Assembly: GCF_014356525.2 (NCBI RefSeq)
Contig: NC_052505.1
Location: 11,224,171 to 11,288,170 of the forward strand
Origin: Nilaparvata lugens
Lineage: Eukaryota; Arthropoda; Insecta; Hemiptera; Delphacidae
DNA: 64,000 bases
Direction of reading: 5' to 3'
Shown in pieces: positions 23,981 through 33,700 of the stretch. Numbering within the stretch: the first letter of the stretch is position 1; each line of letters starts with the position of its first letter. The position numbers and the translations under genes were made by a program. Under the pieces are notes generated by a model that had not been told where the DNA came from, did no database searches, and saw nothing but the letters and a program-made list of their open reading frames with translations.

Positions 23981-24511
23981 GGTAATCGCATAGTGCGGAG
24001 ATAGAGGAGAGGTAGTACGGATGTAAGAGTGCTGGCATAGTGAGGAGATAGAGGTGTCTCAATTTAACACAAATACATACATATGATACATGTTGGTGGC
24101 ACCTGCATGATGAGGTGGTCGAGATAGATGTTTACCGCGCGGCTTACCTCGACCAACTCAACATGCGGGCGCCAACATGTATTATAATATGTATTTGTGT
24201 TACATTGAAGCACTTCTATTTCGAGATCGACCTCTACCTCCGTAAACAAAGCCGTAGTGCATTCGTGTGACGTCAGCACAGGTAGGGCTCCTACACCTAC
24301 ACCTATAAAAATTCTTTGATTTTAGGTGATCTATATCAGCTAGTTTTTTTATTGGTTTAGGAGCCCTACCTGTGCTGACGTCTCACGAATGCACTACGGC
24401 TTTGTTTACGGAGGTGGTGCCATAACACACAATGTAGGCTACTTGTGTTACATTGAGGTACCTCTATCTCGACCTCGACTCCTATCTCTACCTTCTCACT
24501 ACGCGGTTACC
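23981..24511. mobile_element. Palindromic element with a second palindrome nested inside
   Basis: The outer ends GGTAATCGCATAGTGCGGAG and CTCACTACGCGGTTACC are inverted copies. Inside them lie inverted GAGATAGAGG and TTAACACAAATAC blocks. Within this sits a sharp hairpin at 24237-24414, with arms from CCTCCGTAAACAAAGCCGTA to GTAGGGCTCC and back. The loop carries TATAAAAATTCTTTGATTTTAG. The inner hairpin looks like a separate MITE that inserted into, or grew from, the outer one. Confidence 0.6.
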
Positions 24512-24754
24512 CCGCTTTGTAAATACACTGACATCAACGCGACGTTTACAATAACCTCTTGATTTTTTAATATTGCCATCTGTTGTTGAAATTGCCAAGG
24601 TGATATCAATGCTGTATTTGATGATAATAACAGTCTAGAAGTAGATAATATTTTGTTTCGAGTATATTGTACTACAAATGCGTATCTTGTTGACCAGAAT
24701 GTATCAAAGGTTGAGGGAGCAAAGGCTGCAGTCGGAGTGCTGGTTGCATGGCGG

Positions 24755-25060
24755 ATGATGTGCATGCGCAGAGTTGAGAGTGGGCGTGGCCAAGGACGGC
24801 GGCGCATGCACAGAGTTAAGAATGGGCGTGGCCAAGGACGATGGCGCATGCGCAGATGACTTTTCGATGAACAGTCGGTTGTCGCCCATGCAGCCATACA
24901 GCCAGGGGGCGCTCATCGGTGCCCACTGGATTAGAGGGGTGCAGCTGGCAACCGCCCCTCCTCTGCCCCCTCCCCCTCTGCGGCTCACCGCCACCGGCCC
25001 CCCTCCGGCAGCTGCCCCTCCTTCCACTCACATCACCTGTCACAACACAACAATATTCGC
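24755..25060. promoter_or_regulatory. GC-rich island with repeated GGGCGTGGCC and GCGCATGCGC motifs
   Basis: In otherwise AT-rich DNA, a 42-bp unit is repeated about 2.5 times (GGGCGTGGCCAAGGACG at 24782 and 24824). Each unit is followed by a GCGCATGCRC block. GGGCGTGGCC resembles Sp/KLF sites, and GCGCATGCGC (24844-24853) resembles an NRF-1/Ewg-type site. Downstream, 24885-25040 is C-rich and could encode a Pro/Ala/Leu-rich stretch from the ATG at 24889. A promoter with a first exon is possible; no splice-joined product was recognised. Confidence 0.35.
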
Positions 25061-25111
25061 TTATCAGTTTTCAATTATTACAGATTGAGACGTGTACCAA
25101 TAAGACAAAGA

Positions 25112-25232
25112 GCCGGTTGCACAACTGCCGGTTAAATTTTAATCGTGATTAATTTCACGAGAACAAGCCTCTGATTGGTTCTGGTGAAATTAATCACGAG
25201 TAAAATTTGACCGGCTGTTGTGCAACCGGGCC
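25112..25232. mobile_element. Foldback MITE, GGTTGCACAA family, complete copy
   Basis: The ends GCCGGTTGCACAA and TTGTGCAACCGGGC are mirrored. The arms run through GGTTAAATTTTAATCGTGA and CACGAGAACAAGCCTCTGA to the centre. The copy is 121 bp. Related copies are at 47956-48085, 21360-21475, 19688-19800 and about 31321-31500. Confidence 0.8.
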
Positions 25233-25276
25233 ATTATAATCGAAAATCCAAATTAATCGCTATTATCTACCTCAAA

Positions 25277-27237
25277 GGGTCTCTTCACACTTGAAATACG
25301 TTCTCCCAACGTTAGGATACAAACACACTGGAAGCGGAGCGTGGCGTGGCGTTCTAGAGTGATGCTTGGCTCGTTCATGATACACACAGGAAGAGTCTGA
25401 GAGTCAAGCGTCGAGGGCTTAGAGAATGGCGTTGTCTATGATTACACAGACATTACTTTGTGAGAATATTTTTGCTTGAAGTATTGGATATTAGCTAAGC
25501 CTGCTAGGAGAGAGTGGGTTAATGAAATTAACTTAGATCGTCGACTATTTAGAGAATATCACCATCTGCTTACTGTGTTAAGAAAGCATGAGTCCCGATT
25601 ATTTGAATACTTTTGAATGAAACCTTCGATTATATTTTGACGAGAGTGAAGCCTGATTTGGAAAAACAAGTCACTAATAATTGAAGGAATCCAATAATCT
25701 GCTGAAGAAAGACAAAAAACACTAAGGTCACCATATTTCATAGGAATAGAATAGAATAGAATCTTTATTGCATCAATATCTGAGGTCATCAGATACAATA
25801 CAAGTGTCAAATATATACAACATGATACAAAATAAAAATATATTACATCAGTAAGTTACACTATCAGTACCCTATGATAATATGTCACCTGATTTTCAAC
25901 TTATAACCGAATATTCCTAGCTAATGTATAAAAATCTTCAATCTTGTTTAAAGGGTTAGCTGCTAAGAAACGTTTCATATGAATTTTAAAAGTTCCATTC
26001 TCCATATTTCTAAGATCTTCAGGAAGTGAATTAAACAATTTTATTGATAAAAATAAAAATGTTTTTGTGTACTAGAATAGGTATAGCGATAAGTAGTCAA
26101 ATTACCCCTATTTCTAGTGTTATGGCTATGAACTACCCCCTGCTCCACAAACTTCTCCAAATTCTCCTTAACATAAAAAAGGCTCTGTTGAACAAATATT
26201 GAAGGTAGAGTCAATATTCCCAGAATTTTAAAATGCTCATCACACTGTGCTCGCTTAGAAAGCCCACAAATCAGTCTGATAGCCTTTCTCTGTATTCTAA
26301 AAAGTCTACCACTGTGTAAGCTCTGGAACCCCAAAGTATGGTGCCATATGACAGATGAGAATTGATGTGACCATAATAAATCACCTTTAAAACATCCAAA
26401 CTGACATATGACCTCAGTTTTCTAATTAAGAAGACTCCCTTATTCAGCTTGCTAGCAACAATGTCAATATGCTGGGACCAACTAAGGCAAGTGTCAAGTG
26501 TGAAGCCCAGAAACTTTGCCTCTTTCTCCTCATTCATAGTCAGTCTTCTATTATAACTGATAGTCAAGTTCTGAACTTTATCAGAGTTTACACATAATAA
26601 ATTTGAATTACACCAGCTTTCGATCGAATCAGCCAAGTCCTGGGAAGCTTGACTCAATGAAACTACTGTGGGAAAGCTCAGAAAAACACACAGATCATCC
26701 GCAAACAAATAGCTTTTGGCTGGAGGGTTTACAATTGTTGGTAGATCATTTATATAGAATATGAATAATATGAATGAAATGGTTTACAATAGCCTTACTT
26801 TTGATTTCAAGTGCAATAGGTGAATTTTCTCTTTTGAATAATTAAATAATACACATTGCAGGGGAATTTGGGCAAACATTAAATATACTAGTGTAATAGA
26901 TGGTGGGAAAACGTAGTAGAACAAGTGCAATTATGTACAAGAGTAGACCACTAGTATGTACATTAGTAGGGCACTCGAGCTTCGACGCTCCGCTCGTAGA
27001 CACTCCAAAAAACAAACAAGCTTGTTCCAAAGTTTTACGCCACGCTCCGCTCCGCTCCGCGAGTGTTTTAGCTCATTACTTAACATGATATTGTTCATGA
27101 CGTTCCTCAACGCCACGCCACGCTCCGCTTCCAGTGTGGTTGTCCCCTTAAATCTGTCTCATTCACATTCGTAGCTTGGATTTAACATTGCGAGATAGGA
27201 CGTATTTCAGTGTAGCGTAGCTAAGTGTGAAGAGACC
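25277..27237. mobile_element. TIR element with GGGTCTCTTCACACTT ends, split by a LINE insertion
   Basis: The left end GGTCTCTTCACACTTGAAAT is followed by ACGT and, near 25335, by GCGGAGCGTGGCGTGGCG. The right end carries the mirrored CGCCACGCCACGCTCCGC (about 27110) and then ACGTATTTCAGTGTAGC and AAGTGTGAAGAGACC. The central kilobase is a minus-strand LINE fragment. Without it the element would be roughly 0.9 kb. No transposase was recognised. Confidence 0.6.
25743..26760 (-). pseudogene. 5'-truncated LINE with RT C-terminal half, frameshifted
   Basis: On the minus strand from about 26760, ILYINDLPTIV is followed by SYLFADDLCVFLSFPTVVSL (catalytic FADD), then FLGFTLDTCLSWSQHI, YYGHINSHLSYGTILWGS, a frameshift near 26300, and RIQRKAIRLICGLSKRAQC. 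It ends with a 3' UTR and a tail of ATTCT-type repeats at 25743-25765 (read as AGAATAGAAT on the plus strand). It is a jockey-type element that lost everything 5' of the palm domain and one reading frame. Confidence 0.8.
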
Positions 27238-27481
27238 GAAAGACTACTAGGAACAGCTAGGATTTTTTACTGTGGCCCAAATGAGAGTTTTTTGCTTGTG
27301 CGTGGGTAATGTAATGAGAGGAGCTGATGGAATGCCTACCGGCGAGCGGGATTGTCACCCACGACCAAGCAGAATGAAGGATGTAACGCCTTAAGCTGGA
27401 TTCACACAAAACAGTATCAGTGTCTGGATCCGGCTCAGTAAAAATATTCTTCCGATGAGTTATAATTATTGGAAAAATATA
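27238..27481. other. Unassigned stretch between two elements
   Basis: It contains GGTAATGTAATGAGAGG and GCCTACCGGCGAGCGGGA, which look repeat-derived, but I cannot name a family. It abuts the mariner on the right. Confidence 0.3.
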
Positions 27482-28169
27482 CGAGGGCCATTTTTTCAAC
27501 TTCCGATCACATATCATAAGACACAGATAAGTGGTAGGGGGGTGATTTTCACAAAGCTGAATAGCTTGTCATTTCCACCAGACGCCCTGTGTTTGGTGCG
27601 GCCAGATCATCAATATTGTTGTCCAGTTATAGACCCCAAAACATGGCCGCCTTACTTGAATCTCCCGCCAAGTGCTAGTTGCATAGCATAACTCTAATGA
27701 AGAACTTGTAATACAAGTCAAGTTTACACAGGAAACGTTATGAGTTGTTACGTTAGTTAAAAGCAATTCCGGAATCGTTGTGATTCAACTCGGCCTCACA
27801 GTGCCGGTGCAACCAAAGGGCTTCTCCAGCAAATCAAATGCGATCATTTCGATCACCGAACACACAAACCTGACTTGACCACTAGTAACTTCTACTTTTA
27901 CCCCAAACTAAAAACATGACTTTGAGGGCAGAGCTTACAAACTAACGAGGAGCTCCAAAACAATGTCATAGCCCACTTCAACTCATCTGGTGGTAGAATT
28001 GTGTGAAGGGTGTCTTGGTTGGCTGGTCCACTGGTATGACAAATGCCTCAACCTTCAAGATGATGGAGAATAATAATAAGTGTAAGTAACTTCAAGTGAA
28101 AAAAATCATTCTTTTATAAACATTCGTCTTTAATTTATGGCAGATCGGAGGTTGATAAAATGACCTTCG
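27482..28169 (+). mobile_element. Deleted mariner-like DNA transposon with both terminal inverted repeats
   Basis: The left end CGAGGGCCATTTTTTCAAC, followed by TTCCGATC, is mirrored at the right end, which reads GATCGGAGGTTG and ATAAAATGACCTTCG. The left end is preceded by TA, the usual target; the right flank reads CA, so one TA has probably mutated. At about 690 bp it is roughly half the normal length. Only the C-terminal transposase survives. Confidence 0.75.
27770..28086 (+). pseudogene. Mariner transposase remnant (C-terminal part)
   Basis: One frame from 27770 reads STRPHSAGATKGLLQQIK, CDHFDHRTHKPDLTTSNF and YFYPKLKT before a stop. This matches the mariner ARPHTA / YSPDLAPSDFHLFPKLKK region, in which the third catalytic aspartate is the D of KPDL. 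A shifted frame continues EELQNNVIAHFNSSGG, and another WLVHWYDKCLNLQDD, the usual end of the protein. The first two catalytic aspartates' region is deleted. It is non-functional. Confidence 0.8.
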
Positions 28170-29090
28170 CAACTCTTTTGAAGTTGAGACACTTCCAAAG
28201 TGTTCAAACTTCAACAGAGGAGTTACAGTGTTTCGTCATGGAAAAGAACTAATATGTGAGAATCCAGCTTTTGTCCACTCGACCAGAAAACCTGTCCGGA
28301 AAACAGGAGCCAGATTCGATTCCAGCATAGGCAAATATTATTTTTTATTTTTTCACAGTAAATTTTAAACAATTACTCACTTTTTGGCACTAAAGAATGA
28401 AATGCATTTCACTTCTTAGGAGAAGCTTTCTTAGTCCGTCGCATTAGGGGGCATTAGTTTCTGGTAGGTTTAGCCGTGTGGATGCAGCCTACCCTTGATG
28501 AATGATTTGACTTGATTATGTTGGATTTATCTGGTTTCTCAGCTCAAAATATGCAAATGAAATTATGATTGAAAATATCAAGTATGAATTTTTGTTAGCT
28601 CGAGTAAAATGTTATTGGAATAGTTGTAGGCCTATGTTGACTCAGCAATTGCCAAATAGATAAGAATATTAGTCGTATTCATTGATTCATACAATAAGTA
28701 CATCATCAAAAAGGTACCACCTAAAAATATTTAGGTGGAATATTTTCTGTTTACATTAAAATTTACAATGTCAGTGAAAATAATTATTTATCAAATAATT
28801 TGATAAATATTTTGATAATTATTTTTTTTAAATTATCGCTTCCATCAGTTTTCAGTCACAAAACAAGCAAATGTTGTTCACCTGAGTAAGCAATGCTATT
28901 CAATCCAACTTCACTGATCAAATTAGGTTATTGTTGATTACTTTGATAACTATATAGAATGGCTTCTTGTCTCGTTGAACTAAATTGAACAAGATATGAT
29001 TTTGATTAGTCCAATTATTTTCACTGACTTTAGAAACGTTTATATACATAAAATGTGGAATAATTTCACTATAGAATGAGTATATTAATA
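28170..29090. other. Unassigned AT-rich stretch, possible home of the epimerase's last exon
   Basis: Nothing is recognised. The final few codons and 3' UTR of the glucose-6-phosphate 1-epimerase gene must lie left of 30599 and may be here or nearby. A short AT palindrome lies near 28775-28825. Confidence 0.25.
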
Positions 29091-30155
29091 ACTAGCCGTC
29101 AGGCTCGCTTCGCTCGCCATATCCATCTAGCCAGGGGGCTCCGCCCCCTGGACCCCCGGCTGGATCGTCCAAAAATGAGATCAGCGGGCACGCTTCGCTC
29201 GCCTGCATTTTTCATTTGAGCATGCTTCATTCCATCAGAAAGTCAAAGTACTGAGAAAACGCAGAAAAGCTGAGAAAAACGTTGGAAAAATGCTGATTTT
29301 GGGCGTATCTTTGATGAAATATTAAAGACACCTTATCACAAAATTTCTAGACCCTAGCTGAACCTCTGTACCAAATTTGAACATTTTCTGTCTATTACTT
29401 GATGAAAGAACTAAGGAAACGCAAAAAACGCTAATTTTGGGCGTATCTTTGGCGTTATTTCAAATTCCTTCTAACAGAACATTATTAAACCCCAGCTGAG
29501 CTTCTGTAGTAAATTTGAACATTTTCTGTTCATTTGTTCTCGATAAAGCTGAGAAAGCGCAAAAAACGCAGATTTTGGGCGTATCTTTGGCGTTATTTCA
29601 AATTCCTTCTAACACAACATTATTACACCCTAGCTTAGCTTCTGTACTAAATTTGAACAATTTCCGTTCATTTGTTCTCGATAAATCTGAGAAAAAGCAA
29701 AAAAAAACGATGGAAAAACACTAATTTTGGGCGTATCTTTGTCGTTATTGCAAATTCCTTCTAACACAGCATTATTACACCCTAGCTGAGCTTCTGTACG
29801 TACTAAATTTGAACAATTTCTGTTCATTTGTTCTCGATAAAGCTGAGAAAGCGCAAAAAACGCAGATTTTGGGCGTATCTTTGGCGTTATTTCAAATTCC
29901 TTCTAACACAACATTATTACACCCTAGCTGAGCTTCTGTACTAAATTTGAACAATTTCTGTTCATTTGTTCTCAATAAAGCTGAGATTTTGGGCGTATCT
30001 TTGGAAATTTTTCCAAATCCGTTCTTAGTGCGCCTCTAAAGGGCCAACTGAACATAACTACCAAATTTCAACGTTTTTGGTCCGGTAGATTTTTAGTTCT
30101 GCGAGTGAGTGAGTCAGTCAGTGAGTGAGTGCCATTTCGCTTTTATATAGATAGA
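29091..30155 (-). mobile_element. Non-autonomous Helitron with internal minisatellite
   Basis: Read on the minus strand it starts TCTATCTATATAAAAGCG (or four bases further in) and ends GCTAGT, after the GC-rich AGCGAAGCGAGCC hairpin. A 5' TC, a 3' CTRRT with a preceding hairpin, and insertion between A and T are Helitron hallmarks. The GGGGGCTCCGCCCCCTGG palindrome near 29140 belongs to its 3' region. The middle (29240-30010) is a tandem array. No Rep/helicase is present. Confidence 0.7.
29240..30010. repeat. Minisatellite inside the Helitron, about 110-140 bp unit
   Basis: About six units contain the blocks GGGCGTATCTTTGGCG, TTATTTCAAATTCCTTCTAA, CACCCTAGCTGAGCTTCTGT and TTCATTTGTTCTCGATAAA. 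The last four are closest to each other, which suggests recent expansion. Unit lengths vary by small indels. Short open frames in it are repeat artefacts. Confidence 0.75.
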
Positions 30156-30598
30156 TAGGTATGATGTTTGAGAAAATGGGAACAATAAAAAACCTGAGAA
30201 TCGATTTTTATTTATGGATCTTAATAAAATCAAGTATTTAAGAGATTTAAGTTCTAGTAATACGATCAAATCAAGAGATGCATAATCTGTAGCAGAAATA
30301 GAATAAAATGACATTTTTATTTGTTGACGAGGCAAAGTCAAATGTTGATGAGATAGAAGTAAGGTGTTTGAGTTGGTTGGGAGAGGATGGAGACGTGAGG
30401 CTGTCGATAGAGTTGAGTGGAGAGGCTTTTTGAAGGAGGTCAAGGCTCTGAATGAGTTGTAGCGCCAAGGAGTAAGTATTACCAATTCATTCGAATGGGA
30501 CTGTCCGATTTTATAATTCAAATTATGTGATAATTCACTGCTCTATGAAGAGAATTTGAAATAGAGTGAATATCTCAACAAGTGATTGATTGATTTAC
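30156..30598. other. Downstream of epimerase exon 7, no exon recognised
   Basis: A long open frame on the minus strand (30114-30521) reads through low-complexity S/T/L-rich sequence with no domain. The region could contain intron 7 of the epimerase gene. I do not call the open frame an exon. Confidence 0.3.
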
Positions 30599-30750
30599 CT
30601 GTAGAATTTGGCTAGCTTCGAACGCAGTGCCGGGCAGAAGGACAACAGGACTGGACACGTGACCTGACTCCACGCAGATCATATTCGGATACTCGTCATC
30701 ACCAAAGTCGGAAATCTCTTTCGACTTTTCCACCCAAGGATTCCACACAA
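30599..30750 (-). CDS. Epimerase exon 7
   Basis: Two bases and 50 codons encode VWNPWVEKSKEISDFGDDEY, PNMICVESGHVSSPVVLLPG and TAFEASQILQ, phase 0 at the end. The Glu of MICVE is the likely catalytic base. The acceptor is TTTTTGCAG. An inverted-repeat element begins only 21 bp upstream of it. Confidence 0.93.
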
Positions 30751-33700
30751 CTGCAAAAACGAAGAAATATATTTTTCCTACAGTTACGTTGAAAAGTGGC
30801 CATTGCTGCACTGATTACAGAACGCAAAGAATCACTTTTCCGCTCTAGTGCGGGAAAAATTTTTCTGCACTCCAGATTTGCAACATGGCAACGCAAAATA
30901 CTTAGTAGGTTATATGGAGTGACAGTGCAGCAAAATCAAAATGAAGTTGGTAACAGTGACTGCTGTGGCTGCTATAGTGAGCAGAGGTGCAACGAAGCAC
31001 AACGCGCTAATTATTACTATTATATATTATATCGAGGAACAGCACAGTGCCACCACAGCACACACCACACAGCCGCCTCGCCATTCAAACACTACTAAGT
31101 TATTTGATGGATTTCAGGCAATTTTACCCATAATTACCCACTTTTCATATTCAATGGTAACTGTAGGAAAAACTTAATGTGAAATACGTGCGCAAAGTTC
31201 CTCTGCTGCACTCAAGAAACCATTCCGCCCTCGCCTACGGCTCGGGCGTAAACGTTTCTTTCGGTGCAGCAAACTGTCACTTTGCGCACTAGTTGCACAA
31301 ATAACTATTTTGTTCTGTTTCTAGCATCTGAATTTTGCCGTTTGGACAAAGGTCTGTCAAATTTTAATCTTTCCAAGAACGCCTTTGTGCGCATCCGAAC
31401 GAATCAGAGGTTTTTTTTTTTAAAAAGAAGGCTTCTCTGATTGGTTCCCTGGCATTAAATCGGGATTAAAAGTTAACAGACTTTTGTAAACAAGGTGTGA
31501 GACTGATAAGTAATTGAATCGAGTGCATGAATAAAAAGTTATCAAGGATTAAAAGTTAATAGACTTTTGTACACCAAGGTGTGAGACTGATAAGAAATTA
31601 AATCTAGTGAATGAATTAAATTGAATTTCATGAAAATATCCTTTAAAACGTATGGTCACAGCTTCTCTCGGTTTCAGTTCATCTCGCATCACATTACGAC
31701 ATAACGTAAAAGGGTTCTGTTTAATTATGTTTCGAAGGTTAGGGCCTAGCCATATGAAGCGTTTTTCAGAAGTTTTTGCACTGACGGTGGACGAGTCGGC
31801 AGGGCATGAAGCTCTCTGATTGGTTGATTATCAACCGTTCGGGAATCAGCTTGTAATAGTGTGATATTGAGTGGGTATTATTGTAGTTGTTTGTGTGTAT
31901 CTTATATTATTTTTCAGGTTTTTGAACTGAAATGAACTTTGATTTTACTGTTTGTTGAACCCTGCGTTTTTAGTGTGAGAATTGACACTGTCTTGTTTGA
32001 ATTTGCTAACTTGTTGCTTAGTAGTCGAAATTAAAGCAATTTTCGTGCATTTTCCAAGTGCAGTTTCAATTTCATGTCGAAAAAGCCACTGTATTTGAAA
32101 ATTGTACGAGCATTGACCTTTTTGCAGCTTTGGCTTTTCCACTGGAAGTTATGCTCAACGCTCGTGGAGGGGGAATAATTTTCAGTGAAAGGCCACAGTT
32201 CGAATTGAGACGTAACTGGGAAAACATGTAACGGTGTGCGAGCCTCGGTCCTCTGATTGGGCCCATTTCCCATTCAGAGGGACAAATTGTTATGTTTCAG
32301 TTATCAGTAATTTTTATCTAGATGAATAGAAAACCAAATTTTATATAGTTAGTAGGAGTAGGATCAGAAAATTATTTGTGCGTGTGAGTTCAAGTATAGT
32401 GAGTTTTATTAAAGCGTATGTGAGTGTTTCTGAAGATTCCAAGTTTGAATATTGTTGAAATGGTGAGTGCCGAACTTTTGTTGTTTTTCTTATTAAGCTC
32501 AAAATTTAGTTTCATAGAATGACCGAGGCCCAAATTTAAATGCAGCAAGTTAGCAAGTTCCAAAAATGTGTAGATTGGTATTGAATATATATTTTTTTGT
32601 GAATCAATTGCTGAATCACTTTGTTCTGTTTGAAAATTTGACATCTTACCTGACTATTAATTCGTTCTACCTATTTAGAGTTCAATAAACCCGAAGTTGA
32701 ATTTTATTAGTATTTTTCATTGAAGTTCCTGGCTCGTAGTTGCTAGTTGCTAAAATAGGTGACAATTAGTTAATGATGATAATCTGTGCATTTGAATGAA
32801 CGAATTCACTAAAAGCTCCCAACCAATCAAGGATTCAAATCGAGATTTAAAAGCATAATTTTGGTGAATATTATAGAAGAGAAGAAAAACCCCCCTCCTT
32901 TTACATTGGTTCGAAGCGGTGGTATAGACTGCAAAAATGTCTATCAAACCACATGTATTTTTATATATTTCATATTTGGAAGATTAATAAATAGAGACTA
33001 ATATGTCACCGGTTACAGAAATGATGTCAGGTGGGGGTAGTGTTAGATACCTCCTCCTATTACAAGCTTATAAGCCAATCAGAGAGCTTCCTGCCCTGCT
33101 AACCCGTCCACCGCCAGTGCAAAAAAATCCTGAAAACGCTTCATGTGGCTTGGCCCTAAACAAGTAGATTGAGGGGTTAGATTTTTGCTTGGATGGCAAT
33201 ATGCTGCTATCATTAGAAACATGTTAGAAATATCATTCGTGATCAGCTAAATATATATTTTGATGAACTGAAATCTTAGATGAAGTGAATGTCAAACATT
33301 TATTAGACAAAATTAGGATGTTTACAGGACGTGGTAAACAGAATTAGGTCAATTACTTTTTGAATTATACCATAGAGAAAAGATAGCATAAGAAGATATT
33401 CCATGGTATAGGTCGTTTATATTCCAAATTCCAAGCCGATATTTTGTTAATTCAAACCAAATACTGTCTATTACTGTTTTTGCCAGATGAGAATGTAAGA
33501 ACGGCACAGTTTGAGAGACTACCAGCATCACGAAAAAGAACTACTAAGACTATTGGCTTGAGTAACAATGAAAATTGGAACATAAACGTCAAATGGCATG
33601 GGATATCTTCTTATGTTATATTTTCTCTATGATTACAACTTGACTTCAATCTAAAGAGCATATCACCATAAAACTTCTATGATTCATGTCTTTCAACAAT

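Noticed and set aside
30114..30521. 135-codon minus-strand open frame next to epimerase exon 7, considered as the last exon
   Set aside because: The family ends a few residues after exon 7, whereas this frame is a long S/T/L-rich stretch that runs into the Helitron end; no conserved tail is seen.
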